Notes: generated by a model from the sequence alone, not told the origin. Shown: positions 24,524-34,032, counted from the first letter of the stretch. The stretch is 64,000 bases of DNA from Eubacterium sp. (GCA_017475235.1 JAFVGA010000006.1:248001-312000), one strand, 5' to 3'. Translations and numbers: made by a program.

Positions 24524-25105
24524 TTATTGTTGAGCAGCTGCTGTTGTGCTCTCTTGTTCTAGTTCGTTCAATGTCTTGTGAAACTCGGAACAAACTCCTC
24601 CATCCACTAGATAAACATTGTTATCACCTTTGAACATTACGTAGTATGCTGATTGATTATATGGATTTGATGCACCAACAAAAATATCTTCTTCCTTATT
24701 TCCAAGGTTAACAAATATCTCTTGTGTTTCTGGTTTTACGCCACTCTTAATCTTTGTGAATCCATACTGAGCAATGTCTTTTGGATTCTTAATGATTGTG
24801 TCTGCTTTGATATCTTTCAAAGATGCAATCATTGTTCCAACATCTGTCTGTTTAAGTTTCATCTTTGGGTCATCGACATTTGTCCATACATCGCCAGTCT
24901 TACCAATCATATATGTCTTACCATTATATGTATAAGCCACACCAGTAACTTTACTAGTATCAATCTTTTTAACAGTTGTGGTCTTTGCCGCTTCCTCTTT
25001 TTTCTCTTTATCTGCAAAGTATTGTTTGCCGACAAAGTAACCAGCGACGCAAAGTCCAAGAACTACCACTAGAACTATTAATGTAATAACTTGACTCTTC
25101 TTCAT
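24524..25105 (-). CDS. DUF4340 membrane-anchored protein of a Gld-type ABC system
   Basis: A 193-residue protein with one N-terminal transmembrane segment (VITLIVLVVVLGLCVAGYF) and an extracytoplasmic DUF4340-type domain rich in short beta strands (VAYTYNGKTYMIG, GDVWTNVDDPKMKLKQ). The start is MKKSQ at 25105, preceded by AAGGAG; its ATG overlaps the upstream stop by one base (TAATG). DUF4340 proteins regularly follow GldG-like genes and are thought to act with them at the membrane. A 28-codon upstream extension of the frame lies inside the neighbouring gene and is rejected. Confidence 0.85.
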   Translation of the reverse strand: MKKSQVITLIVLVVVLGLCVAGYFVGKQYFADKEKKEEAAKTTTVKKIDTSKVTGVAYTYNGKTYMIGKTGDVWTNVDDPKMKLKQTDVGTMIASLKDIKADTIIKNPKDIAQYGFTKIKSGVKPETQEIFVNLGNKEEDIFVGASNPYNQSAYYVMFKGDNNVYLVDGGVCSEFHKTLNELEQESTTAAAQQ

Positions 25106-27342
25106 TATTTCTTTCTCCTTATAGCCCATCTGATAATACCAAATGCAAGGAAGCCAACTGGAAGTACAATCACGAAGATGATTAAGCAAATTCTCATCGC
25201 CTTAACTGAAACTGTTAATGGAGAAACTTGTAAACTCTTCTTAGCTACTGTTACTGTTTCAACGTCTGTATCAATGTACTCATCTAATGCATTACTTAAT
25301 ACTTCTGTATTTGCATTTGAAGCGATTGAATCAATACTGTCTGATAATGAGTATACTGATGAATAAACTAGCATCTCAGCTTGCTTGCTATCAGCCTTAT
25401 CAGTGCCTACAGATGAAGCCTCTGTAGCTGCTACATTTTTCTCAACAGAAAGAACAAGATCAAATGGTCCTGCTACATCTCCCTTTTCCTTAGTACTCTT
25501 CTTAGCATGGTTAGGGTCTGTCTTCAGAACTGATTTACTAGATGATTTTGCAAGTTCTGTTATTGTGATTTCTTCGTTGTTCTTGTCTTTCTTTGTCAAA
25601 CCAATACTGTATGGTGAAAGCATTTCTCCTGAAAGGTCCGTGGCAAAGCCTTCTGTTCCCTTTGCAATTGCGAACAATGGTCCACCTGAGCCATCCATCT
25701 GCATTGGCATATAACAATTCTCATCATTCTCAGCAATAATTCCACTTTGAACTTTAATGTTGTATGCCTCTAGAATTGAATAGAAGTTTGGCTTCTTAAC
25801 TTGGAAAGAATTAGCTGCTTCTAATCCAATCACAACTTTTCCGCCTTCTTCCAAATACTTTTTAACCATATTGGCCTCAGTCTTTGTGTAATCTTTCTGA
25901 GGTCCCAAAATCAAGAGAACTGCACACTTATCTGTGTTTAATTCTTCTTGAGCTTTCTTTGTGTTTAGGTTGATAGTTTTGATTTCACCATTGTGCTTTT
26001 TGATGACATCTGTCATGTTTTCAATTGTACCAAGTGATTTTTCATCAGCTGTCTCTTTGTGTCCTTCTACTTGGTAAACAGTGTATAGCTCATCAGACTG
26101 AACATATGTAATTGCTCCATCAAGCTGTCCCTCAGCATCGAAAGCTGTAGGTTGAGACTGTTGTCCATACATAGCTGCCGTCTGATCCATCTCAAACATA
26201 TCATTATAGTCAATAACTTTTGACTTTTTATTGTTCTTGTTAACAACAATCAAACTTCCCTCTGTTGGGCTTTGATCTGTATATTCTTTATAGAAATTAG
26301 GATTTTGTTTAGTATCCTTGTACTCAACTTTGATATGACTTGAATTTGTTTCAAATCTATCAAGTGTTTTCAAGATGTAGTCTTTATAAACATCTTTCTT
26401 CATCGCGCCCTTCGAAGACATAACATAAACATCTATGTCTTTGTCGAGCTTTTTAAGCATCTTAACAGTTTTATCTGAGATTGAGTAAACCTTTTCAGAT
26501 GTTGTATCAACTGTAGCTGCTGGTACATTTTTTGTAACTACAGTAGCAAGCAAGTTAACAAATACAACTAAAACTAATACTACTGCGATTGTAACTGTAC
26601 TAAATACACTTGTTCCGATAGTAGCCTTTGACGCAGACCATCTACGCTTCTGAACTGACTGACATGTTAGGAACAAGAATAAAACGATAATCGATACATA
26701 ATAAACAATGTTAGCCAATGTAATCTGTCCTGCCATGATGTCGTTTAGAGGTCCCATTGTGTAGAACGCGTTCAATATATCTGTAAGTAGATTTCCGTCT
26801 TGAGAAATCATTCCTGTGATTGTTCCCATAAAGAATCCAAGGAACATAATTACAATACCTATAATTGCTGCAATGATTTGCATTTCTGTGATTGATGAAA
26901 TAAATACACCAATTGCAATCAATGCTGCACCGTATAGGAAGAATCCTAGTATTGTCACATATGCAAGTTTAAATGAAACTGTACCAAACATTGAAAGAAT
27001 CAATGGGTAAGAACATATGATTAATACTGGAATCGCAAATATTGTTAGTAATGCTAGGTATTTGCCCATCACTACTTTGAACAATGAAACAGGTGAAGTC
27101 AAAATCAACTGATCTGTCTTTTGACGTCTCTCATCAGCCATAACTTTCATTGTTAGCACTGGAACTAAAAGTGCAAGTCCCATTGCGCCGTAGAAAATTG
27201 GTGGCTCCATGTTTGGATATCCTTGCATTAAGTTATATAGTACAAAGAATATTCCGGAAATGAGTAATGTTGCTGCAATAAAGATGCAACCAATTACTGA
27301 TGAAAAATATGATTTTAATTCTCTCTTATAAATCGCTTTCAT
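25105..27342 (-). CDS. Fused GldF-GldG-type ABC permease/auxiliary protein
   Basis: A 745-residue fusion. Residues 1-240 are an ABC-2 permease with six membrane segments (MKAIYKRELKSYFSS start), like GldF. A seventh helix near 255-280 leads into a large extracytoplasmic GldG/ABC_transp_aux domain (VYSISDKTVKMLKKL, LLILGPQKDYTKTE) and a C-terminal helix (IVLPVGFLAFGIIRW). The ATG at 27342 is used because an upstream in-frame GTG is only 3 bases from GGAGG. In Bacteroidetes these proteins belong to gliding; in Firmicutes the role is unknown, possibly envelope polysaccharide or lipoprotein export. Confidence 0.88.
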   Translation of the reverse strand: MKAIYKRELKSYFSSVIGCIFIAATLLISGIFFVLYNLMQGYPNMEPPIFYGAMGLALLVPVLTMKVMADERRQKTDQLILTSPVSLFKVVMGKYLALLTIFAIPVLIICSYPLILSMFGTVSFKLAYVTILGFFLYGAALIAIGVFISSITEMQIIAAIIGIVIMFLGFFMGTITGMISQDGNLLTDILNAFYTMGPLNDIMAGQITLANIVYYVSIIVLFLFLTCQSVQKRRWSASKATIGTSVFSTVTIAVVLVLVVFVNLLATVVTKNVPAATVDTTSEKVYSISDKTVKMLKKLDKDIDVYVMSSKGAMKKDVYKDYILKTLDRFETNSSHIKVEYKDTKQNPNFYKEYTDQSPTEGSLIVVNKNNKKSKVIDYNDMFEMDQTAAMYGQQSQPTAFDAEGQLDGAITYVQSDELYTVYQVEGHKETADEKSLGTIENMTDVIKKHNGEIKTINLNTKKAQEELNTDKCAVLLILGPQKDYTKTEANMVKKYLEEGGKVVIGLEAANSFQVKKPNFYSILEAYNIKVQSGIIAENDENCYMPMQMDGSGGPLFAIAKGTEGFATDLSGEMLSPYSIGLTKKDKNNEEITITELAKSSSKSVLKTDPNHAKKSTKEKGDVAGPFDLVLSVEKNVAATEASSVGTDKADSKQAEMLVYSSVYSLSDSIDSIASNANTEVLSNALDEYIDTDVETVTVAKKSLQVSPLTVSVKAMRICLIIFVIVLPVGFLAFGIIRWAIRRKK

Positions 27343-28393
27343 CTTCACTCACCTCCTCGTCAAAGTCATCTGTCTCTTCTACTGTCTCTTCAACTTCTGT
27401 CACTACGACAGCATCTATATCATCTTTGTCTTTTTTCTTTGTTTTTTTCTCAGGGGCTTTGTAGTCCTCTGTAATCTCAAGGAATACATCCTCTAGTGAA
27501 CTTTGCTGATAATTCATACCAACAATTGGAAGTCCCTTTGAAGCACAAATAGCAAATAGACCTGAACGGATATCTGTATCTTCTTCAGTTCTAACTGTAA
27601 GGACCACTCCTTCGGCGGTCTCTTTCACGCTGAAGTCTTTTACAGAAACCATATCATCAACTAGTGTCTCTACCACTGCCTTGTCGCCCTGGATAGTAAC
27701 TTCTAGGATGTTTTCTTTTGCTATGTCTTTTGAAAGTTCTGACTCAGTTCCTTCAGCCACAAGTTTACCCTGTGAAATCACATAAATGTAATCACACACT
27801 TCACTAACTTCTGGTAAAAGGTGTGAACTCAAAATTACTGTATGGTCTTCACCTAATGATTTGATTAGGTCTCTAATCTCAACGATCTGTTTTGGATCAA
27901 GTCCAACTGTAGGCTCATCTAAAATGATTATCTCTGGCATACCAATGATAGCCTGAGCAATACCTACTCTTTGCTTATAACCTTTTGAAAGGTTTCTAAT
28001 TAGTCTTTCAAATACTTCTTTAATGCCAGTTTTTTCAACTGCAGCATTAATAGCATCCTCTCTGTCCTTTTTAGGGATGCCTTTTAGCTCAGCTACAAAC
28101 TTCAAATATTCCTTAACAGTCATCTCGTTGTATAGAGGTGGTTGCTCTGGCAAATATCCAACTGAAGCTTTAGCTTTCTTGCTGTCTTTTAAGATATCGA
28201 AACCATTTACTTTAACAGTTCCGCTTGTAGCGCCAATGTAACCTGTAATTACATTCATAGTAGTTGATTTACCTGCACCGTTTGGTCCAAGAAAACCATA
28301 AACTTTTCCACCCTCAATCTCGAGGTTAAGTCCATCTACTGCTAAATTAGCGCCATACTTTTTAACTAGATTTTCAATTTGTATTACGCTCAT
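27326..28393 (-). CDS. ABC transporter ATPase (GldA-like)
   Basis: ATPase partner of the fused permease. The 355 residues include Walker A GPNGAGKST (36-44), signature LSKGYKQRVG, Walker B IIILDEPTVGLDP and the switch histidine (VILSSHLLPEV). After the nucleotide-binding domain come an accessory domain with LEDVFLEITEDY and a highly acidic tail of about 45 residues (KKKDKDDID, EETDDFDEEVSEDESDL). That tail contains the permease gene's GGAGGTGA site, and the genes overlap by 17 bases, indicating coupled translation. Confidence 0.93.
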   Translation of the reverse strand: MSVIQIENLVKKYGANLAVDGLNLEIEGGKVYGFLGPNGAGKSTTMNVITGYIGATSGTVKVNGFDILKDSKKAKASVGYLPEQPPLYNEMTVKEYLKFVAELKGIPKKDREDAINAAVEKTGIKEVFERLIRNLSKGYKQRVGIAQAIIGMPEIIILDEPTVGLDPKQIVEIRDLIKSLGEDHTVILSSHLLPEVSEVCDYIYVISQGKLVAEGTESELSKDIAKENILEVTIQGDKAVVETLVDDMVSVKDFSVKETAEGVVLTVRTEEDTDIRSGLFAICASKGLPIVGMNYQQSSLEDVFLEITEDYKAPEKKTKKKDKDDIDAVVVTEVEETVEETDDFDEEVSEDESDL

Positions 28394-28471
28394 TTTCTTT
28401 CCTCCGTCTCATTTTTATATTTCACACTATATACTATTTTATTCAAAAATATGTTCATTTTGTGAAATAAA

Positions 28472-28502
28472 AAGGACACAAAAATACATTTTTGTGTCCT
28501 TA
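28472..28502 (-). terminator. Terminator of infC-rpmI-rplT
   Basis: Minus-strand AAGGACACAAAAAT and ATTTTTGTGTCCTT arms, followed by TTTATTT, 5 bases after the rplT stop. Confidence 0.9.
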
Positions 28503-28506
28503 AAAA

Positions 28507-28863
28507 TTACTGAATGTTTTCCTTTGCAACTTCTACAAGTTTTGCAAATCCATCAGCATCATTTACAGCCATATCTGCTAGCATCTTTCTGTTGATATCA
28601 ATATCAGCCTGCTTTAGTCCATACATGAACTTGCTGTATGATAATCCGTTGATTCTTGATGCAGCATTGATTCTTGCAATCCATAACTGTCTGAACTGAC
28701 GTTTTCTTTCTTTTCTTCCTGCATATGATGTAGCCAAAGCTCTCATTACTGACTGCTTAGCAACTCTATACTGTTTACTTCTGGCTCCTCTATAACCCTT
28801 AGCCAGTTTCAATACTCTTTTATGTTTTTTCTTAGCGTTTAATCCGCCTTCAACTCTTGCCAT
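28507..28863 (-). CDS. rplT: Ribosomal protein L20
   Basis: Large-subunit assembly protein of 118 residues, normal length. It shows the typical basic N-terminus ([30 protein letters not shown]) and the C-terminal [17 protein letters not shown] segment that binds 23S rRNA. In Firmicutes L20 represses its own operon by binding the infC leader. It is 23 bases after rpmI. Confidence 0.98.
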   Translation of the reverse strand: MARVEGGLNAKKKHKRVLKLAKGYRGARSKQYRVAKQSVMRALATSYAGRKERKRQFRQLWIARINAASRINGLSYSKFMYGLKQADIDINRKMLADMAVNDADGFAKLVEVAKENIQ

Positions 28864-28886
28864 TTTGATTTCCTCCTAACCTTAGA

Positions 28887-29084
28887 TTATAGATATGGTA
28901 ATATCTTCTTCATATTTTTCTCGTTTGTCTTATCAGCTGTTGTAGCCTTTCTTAGGTTACGTTTTCTCTTAGCTGACTTCTTAGTCAAAATATGTGACTT
29001 GTAAGCTTTGTTTCTCTTTAATTTACCAGTGCCTGTCTTTTTAAATCTCTTGGCAGCTGCTCTGTTTGTTTTTACCTTTGGCAT
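28887..29084 (-). CDS. rpmI: Ribosomal protein L35
   Basis: A 65-residue basic protein of the 50S subunit with the family pattern [20 protein letters not shown] and LRKAT near the middle. AGGAGAGAATT precedes the ATG. It lies between infC and rplT in the universal order. Confidence 0.98.
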   Translation of the reverse strand: MPKVKTNRAAAKRFKKTGTGKLKRNKAYKSHILTKKSAKRKRNLRKATTADKTNEKNMKKILPYL

Positions 29085-29111
29085 AATTCTCTCCTCCTAA
29101 TATTCCGCGTC

Positions 29112-29618
29112 TTAACGCTTCTTCTCTAAAAACATTGTCATGTTTCTACCTTCAAGTTTTGGTTTCTTAGTGATTTCTGCAACATCTTCTAACAACTCTG
29201 CGAAATCATCAAGAACAGTCGCATTACTACTAATATGAGCCATCTCACGACCTCTAAATCTAAGAGTAACCTTTACTTTGTCACCCTTCTCTAAAAACTT
29301 TCTAGCATTGTTAGCCTTAGTTTTCATATCGTGAATCTCAACGTTTGGTGAAAGTCTAATCTCTTTAGTCTCAACAACGTGTTGTTTCTTCTTGGCTTCT
29401 TTTTCTTTCTTCTGCTGTTCATATTTAAACTTTCCGTAATCCATGATTTTACAAACTGGTGGGTTTGCTTTTGGTGAAATCTTAATCAAATCAAGATCTT
29501 CATCGTAAGCCATCTGCTGTGCTTCTCTAGCTGACATAACGCCAACTTGCTCACCGTCTGATCCAATCACGCGAACTTCGTCATCTCTGATTTGCTCGTT
29601 AATCTGTACTTTGTTAAT
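29112..29618 (-). CDS. infC: Translation initiation factor IF-3, AUU start
   Basis: IF-3 checks start-codon pairing and keeps the 30S subunit free. The conserved N-terminus (INEQIRDDEVRVIGSDG) lies upstream of the first ATG/GTG in the frame, so the real start must be non-standard: ATT at 29618, 9 bases after GGAGG, giving 168 residues; another ATT two codons upstream is also possible. AUU starts are the known IF-3 autoregulation device in E. coli. Start-codon prediction limited to ATG/GTG/TTG would shorten the protein to 152 residues. The rest (DLDLIKISPKANPPVCKIMDYGK, KVTLRFRGREM) is typical. Confidence 0.93.
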   Translation of the reverse strand: MNKVQINEQIRDDEVRVIGSDGEQVGVMSAREAQQMAYDEDLDLIKISPKANPPVCKIMDYGKFKYEQQKKEKEAKKKQHVVETKEIRLSPNVEIHDMKTKANNARKFLEKGDKVKVTLRFRGREMAHISSNATVLDDFAELLEDVAEITKKPKLEGRNMTMFLEKKR

Positions 29619-29639
29619 TGTAATGCACCTCCAAATTAA

Positions 29640-29797
29640 TTTCCTTTTTTACAAATAAAAAAGTGGATAATCACAGAGATTATCCACATAAATACAAATT
29701 CAAAACACCAATAAAGTGTTTAAAAAGTATGAACCTCGAATCACTCCTCGTGTCTGGGTGAGAGTGGATACTCTGCTTTCTTTTTACAACGTGTAGT
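29640..29797 (-). promoter_or_regulatory. infC-rpmI-rplT leader RNA (L20-type autoregulatory leader)
   Basis: A leader of roughly 170 bases from the promoter to infC. Complementary segments CACTC/GAGTG and AGTAT/ATACT can form a nested stem near 29700-29775, followed by the attenuator hairpin. Location and layout match L20-controlled leaders of Firmicutes; I have not matched it to a covariance model. Confidence 0.65.
29657..29687 (-). terminator. Attenuator terminator in the infC leader
   Basis: GTGGATAATC and GATTATCCAC, a perfect 10-bp stem with loop TCTGT, followed by TTTTTT, lying between the promoter and infC. Transcription would stop here unless antiterminated. Confidence 0.85.
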
Positions 29798-29826
29798 AAT
29801 ATACCATTATTATGGTACTTTGTCAA
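29798..29826 (-). promoter_or_regulatory. Promoter of infC-rpmI-rplT
   Basis: Consensus TTGACA, 17 bases, TATATT on the minus strand, between thrS and the leader. Also includes a TACCAT/ATGGTA palindrome in the spacer. Confidence 0.8.
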
Positions 29827-29838
29827 ATAAAATTGGGA

Positions 29839-31818
29839 CTATTTTTGCCCTTGATTTCTCTCCTCTTCAGGCAATTCTTCTCTTATCTCCTTAGACTCGA
29901 TTTCCTTAGTAATTTGAGAAATAAACTCAACTAATGGCTTAACTCCTTCGTCGCCGGCGAATCTGCTTCTAACTGAAACTGTGCCGTCAGTCTGCTCTTG
30001 CTCACCAACCACTAGCATATAAGGAAGTCTCTCTAATCTAGCTTCTCTTATCTTATAACCAATCTTTTCAGATCTGTTATCAACTGTAACGTCCACGCCA
30101 GCCTTCTTTAGTTTATCTACAACATCGTTTGCATAGTCTTCGTACTTGTCTGAAATAGGAAGTACTCTAACTTGCTCTGGGCAAAGCCATGTTGGGAACT
30201 TGCCAGCATAGTGCTCAATCAACCACGCCAAAGTTCTCTCATAACATCCCATTGATGTTCTGTGGATGATGTATGGTCTTTGCTTATCACCATTCTCATC
30301 TATATAGTACATATCCATCTTTTCTGCAATCGCATTATCAAGCTGGATAGTTACCATCGTATCTTCTTTTCCATATACATTGTCTGCCTGGATATCAATC
30401 TTAGGACCGTAGAATGCTGCCTCTCCGTCTTCCTCTGTGAACTCAACATCGTTGTCGATTAGCAACTGACGAAGAACGCTCTGCGACTCATCCCAGTAAT
30501 CCTCATCGCCCAAATACTTCTCTTTATTATTTGGATCCCATTTAGATAATCTAAATCTTATATCGTCTTCTACTCCCAATACTTTAAATATGTACATTGC
30601 AAGTTCAAGACATCTTGTTAACTCCTGTTTAACCTGGTCAGGTCTAATCATCAAGTGAGCCTCAGTAATTGTAAACTGACGAACACGTGTTAAACCGTGC
30701 ATCTCACCTGACTCTTCATTTCTGAAAAGTGTAGATGTCTCTGAATATCTAATAGGAAGATCTCTGTATGATCTCTGTTCATTCTTATAAATATAGTACT
30801 GGAATGGACATGTCATCGGACGGAGTGTTAATACTTCGTCGTCCTTTTCCTCGTCGCCCAAAACAAACATTGACTCTTTGTAGTGATCCCAGTGACCTGA
30901 AATCTTGAACAAGTCATTCTTTGCCATTAGAGGTGTACGTGTACGCTCATAGCCCCACTCATTGTCCTCTAAGTCTTCAATCCAGCGTTGAAGTTTCATA
31001 ATCATCTTTGTGCCCTTAGGAGTGAACAATGGAAGTCCCTGACCAATAACATCAACTGTTGTAAATAGACCCATCTCACGACCAAGTCTATTATGGTCTC
31101 TCTTCTTTGCTTCTTCTAGTGACTCAAGATAAGCTGCCAAGTCTTTTTTATCATCAAAAGCTGTACCATAAATTCTTTGTAGTCTAGCTTTGTTCTCGTC
31201 GCCTCTCCAGTAAGCCATAGATGATGAGATTAGTTTAAATGCTTTAACTTGCTTTGTGCTCATAAGATGAGGTCCAGCACAAAGGTCCACAAACTTCTCT
31301 CCCTGACTATAGAATGAAATAGTTGAATCTTCAGGCAAGTCTTGGATTAGTTCTACTTTGTAATCCTCTTTTCTGTCTGCCATATATTTGATGGCATCTT
31401 CGCGAGGCAAAGTAAATCTCTTAATCTCTGCTCCCTCTTTAATAATCTTCTTCATCTCTGCTTCTATAGCATCTAAATCTTCACGAGTAAATGGCTCGTG
31501 TTCAAAATCATAATAAAATCCGGTATCAGTAGCTGGTCCAATCGCCAACTTTGTTTCAGGCCAAAGACGCTTAACAGCCTCTGCTAAGATGTGACTTGCG
31601 GTATGTCTGTAAGCTTTTTTGCCTTCGTCGTCGGCAAAGGTCAAGATATTTAATTTACAATCCTTATCTATAGTAGTTCTTAGGTCTACCACTTCGCCGT
31701 CCACTTCACCAGCGCAGGCAGCTCTGCCCAAACCTGGCGCAATATCAAAAGCTATATCTTTAACCGACATAGCCTCTGCATATTCTTTTGCTAATCCATC
31801 TTTTAATGTGATTTTCAT
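29839..31818 (-). CDS. thrS: Threonyl-tRNA synthetase
   Basis: Charges tRNA-Thr. The 659 residues contain the TGS domain (1-60), the editing domain (HTASHILAEAVKRLWP, CAGPHLMS), the class II catalytic core (CPFQYYIYKNEQRSYRDLPIRY, RVRQFTITEAH, HRTSMGCYERTLAWLIEH) and the anticodon-binding domain. No T-box leader is visible: the gene starts only 9 bases after a secreted CAP-domain gene and so depends on an upstream promoter. No terminator follows before the infC promoter. Confidence 0.97.
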   Translation of the reverse strand: MKITLKDGLAKEYAEAMSVKDIAFDIAPGLGRAACAGEVDGEVVDLRTTIDKDCKLNILTFADDEGKKAYRHTASHILAEAVKRLWPETKLAIGPATDTGFYYDFEHEPFTREDLDAIEAEMKKIIKEGAEIKRFTLPREDAIKYMADRKEDYKVELIQDLPEDSTISFYSQGEKFVDLCAGPHLMSTKQVKAFKLISSSMAYWRGDENKARLQRIYGTAFDDKKDLAAYLESLEEAKKRDHNRLGREMGLFTTVDVIGQGLPLFTPKGTKMIMKLQRWIEDLEDNEWGYERTRTPLMAKNDLFKISGHWDHYKESMFVLGDEEKDDEVLTLRPMTCPFQYYIYKNEQRSYRDLPIRYSETSTLFRNEESGEMHGLTRVRQFTITEAHLMIRPDQVKQELTRCLELAMYIFKVLGVEDDIRFRLSKWDPNNKEKYLGDEDYWDESQSVLRQLLIDNDVEFTEEDGEAAFYGPKIDIQADNVYGKEDTMVTIQLDNAIAEKMDMYYIDENGDKQRPYIIHRTSMGCYERTLAWLIEHYAGKFPTWLCPEQVRVLPISDKYEDYANDVVDKLKKAGVDVTVDNRSEKIGYKIREARLERLPYMLVVGEQEQTDGTVSVRSRFAGDEGVKPLVEFISQITKEIESKEIREELPEEERNQGQK

Positions 31819-31827
31819 AATGTCTCC

Positions 31828-32934
31828 TTAATATTTAGAGTAAAATAGCTGATCCCAGAAAACTGCAATACATGGATGAGTATGGTAGTTGATGAAATGA
31901 ATACTATCATCGTGACCAATTCCAATGTAGTTGTAATCATTGTTCAACATATTCTCTTTATGTTCTTTTGAATCGAGGAAAGCTTTGAAACATGTGTTCA
32001 TAAACTCTTCTCTCTGTGTAACAGTATCTGTTACGAAACTGATATTCTCGCCAACTCGACTAGCTGCTGGCAAATTGAATTCCGGAATTACCGTACTGAA
32101 CGATCTGCCATCTGGTCTCATATGCGAGAAGTTCTTATCAAGTTTGATTCCTAGTCCATCCACTTCTATCTTGGCCGGTTTAAGTTCCTTAGCTCTCTGT
32201 GTGGATGCTCTCATTAAACGATTTAAAATCTTTAATGGTTTTACTTTATGTTTGATTCGTAGATCATTGATTCGTCTTAACATTTCATAAGCATCTTTTT
32301 GATTCTCAATCTTGTTAGGATTTTTCAAATCAGTGACTACTACTTTACATTTGTATTTCTTTTTGCCGACTTTTGCATAAACGTATGTCTCGCCTTTAGA
32401 TACGGCTGAGACAACGCCTTTCTTAGAAATAGTCGCAATCTTTTTATTTTTAGTTTTCCATTTCGCTTTTTTCTTCGTGTTCTTCAAAGACAAAGGAAAT
32501 GTACTTTTCTTCTTTATAATATGACTTACGCCGTACTCGTCATATTGAATGTTGTTCACATCAAGTTTTACGCTCAAAACATCTAGAGAAGTCTTTTTAA
32601 ACTTCTTGTTCTTAACGTAAATATTTCTTGTGACAGTTATTTTACACTTGCCAACTCGACCGCCCTTAGTCGCAATAATATAACACTTGCCCTTTTTCTT
32701 TCCGGTAACTTTACCGTTCTTAGAAACTGTGGCAACTTTTTTATTAGTGCTTTTCCATTTTGCTTTGACACCGGAGCGTGTTTTGAGTCTGACAGTGTGT
32801 CCACCTGTCATTTTGTAATATGAATAGTTTAGCTTCAGTCTAGAAGCGTGAACATCCACATTACCACATACCGGAAGCATAAGAATAATCAGAATAAAAC
32901 TAACTACCACACACATTGACCTCTTCTTAATCAT
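31828..32934 (-). CDS. Secreted CAP-domain protein with two bacterial Ig-like domains
   Basis: A 368-residue secreted protein. The signal peptide (VVVSFILIILMLPVCG, ending VHAS) is followed by two BIG2-like Ig domains (KWKSTNKKVATVSKNGKVTG and KWKTKNKKIATISKKGVVSA) and a C-terminal CAP/SCP domain (FSHMRPDGRSF, RVGENI, SKEHKENMLNNDYNYIGIG) from about 225. Cation-rich Ig domains followed by CAP are frequent in Lachnospiraceae secreted proteins; the biochemical function is unknown. It sits between the chaperone lipoprotein and thrS. Confidence 0.88.
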   Translation of the reverse strand: MIKKRSMCVVVSFILIILMLPVCGNVDVHASRLKLNYSYYKMTGGHTVRLKTRSGVKAKWKSTNKKVATVSKNGKVTGKKKGKCYIIATKGGRVGKCKITVTRNIYVKNKKFKKTSLDVLSVKLDVNNIQYDEYGVSHIIKKKSTFPLSLKNTKKKAKWKTKNKKIATISKKGVVSAVSKGETYVYAKVGKKKYKCKVVVTDLKNPNKIENQKDAYEMLRRINDLRIKHKVKPLKILNRLMRASTQRAKELKPAKIEVDGLGIKLDKNFSHMRPDGRSFSTVIPEFNLPAASRVGENISFVTDTVTQREEFMNTCFKAFLDSKEHKENMLNNDYNYIGIGHDDSIHFINYHTHPCIAVFWDQLFYSKY

Positions 32935-32968
32935 TCTTCAAATACCTCCTTTTCTTTAATATAAGGAA

Positions 32969-34021
32969 TTACTTGTTGTTATGTACTTTATATGTTTTCT
33001 TTACGTTTGAATTGTCGTAAACGAATATCTGAGCTTTGTTTAAATAAACAGCTTCTTTAATTTCACTTTCAGGATAGTCTTTCTTAACATCAGCTATAGT
33101 TTTATATTTATCATCCTCTGCTAAGTCATCTTCTAGCAATTCTTTATATCTAGCTTCAATCTCTTTTTTAGTAACTTTAATGTTTTCTTCTTTAACTATT
33201 GCCCACATTACTAAAGTAGATTTTACTTGATTTAAATAGTCTTTTTCTAAAGATTCTTTAGTATCACCATTCATTTTGTAATACTCATCTAGTGACATAT
33301 TCCACTCATCAGCTTGGTATGCAGCATCTTCCTCAGCCTCTTCCTTTACTTTGTCGTAAAGCTTTGGTGGCCAACTTGTCATTTTTGCATTATCAATTGC
33401 CTTTTGCCAAAGATCTGCTACTGCTGTGGTTTCTAATTCTTCTTCAATGGCATTGAAGAATTCTTTTGTATTTTTGTAATCAGTCTCATCTTTTACCCAT
33501 TGATCTGTAACCTTTGGATAACGAACTTCACTCACTTCATCTATCTTTACTTTAAATACAACATCTTGAGTATATTTCTTCTTTTTCTCAGATAGATTAC
33601 TTGCGTCTTTTCCTGACGCTTTAACAGTGGCTGTATCGCCTTCCTTTTTTCCATACAATGCTTCTGATATCTTTGTAAATAAAGCATTGTTCTTTTTGCT
33701 AGTTGAAACTTCTACGTTCTTTCTTGATAAATCATCAACTTTCTTACCTGCAATGTATCCAACAGTAGAAAATACTATTTCGTCGCCTTTCTTAGCGGCT
33801 CTTTTAACGCCATGACCATCATAAGTATTAAAAGCTAACTCTTCATCGAACTTTTTCTGATCTATATTGTAATCAAAGCCTTTATACTTACCTAGTGTGA
33901 TATACTTATCAACTTTGTAACCAGCTTCCTTATCAATTTCATCGTCTCTTCCACAGCTACATCCAGCAAACAGTGAAACTGCTAGTGCTACTGTTAAACA
34001 TAATGATATTACTTTCTTCAT
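32969..34021 (-). CDS. Trigger-factor-like lipoprotein (probable prolyl isomerase/chaperone)
   Basis: A 350-residue lipoprotein: signal MKKVISLCLTVALAVSLF with lipobox AGC. It then resembles the FKBP and C-terminal domains of trigger factor (ITLGKYKGFDYNI; KGDEIVFSTVGYIAGKKVDD; KDVVFKVKIDEVSEVRYPKVTDQWV). Residues 190-330 are helical and charged, like the chaperone arms. Such extracytoplasmic Tig-like proteins probably help fold exported proteins. It shares a tight gene run with a secreted CAP protein, which fits. Confidence 0.82.
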   Translation of the reverse strand: MKKVISLCLTVALAVSLFAGCSCGRDDEIDKEAGYKVDKYITLGKYKGFDYNIDQKKFDEELAFNTYDGHGVKRAAKKGDEIVFSTVGYIAGKKVDDLSRKNVEVSTSKKNNALFTKISEALYGKKEGDTATVKASGKDASNLSEKKKKYTQDVVFKVKIDEVSEVRYPKVTDQWVKDETDYKNTKEFFNAIEEELETTAVADLWQKAIDNAKMTSWPPKLYDKVKEEAEEDAAYQADEWNMSLDEYYKMNGDTKESLEKDYLNQVKSTLVMWAIVKEENIKVTKKEIEARYKELLEDDLAEDDKYKTIADVKKDYPESEIKEAVYLNKAQIFVYDNSNVKKTYKVHNNK

Positions 34022-34032
34022 CTTTTTACCTC

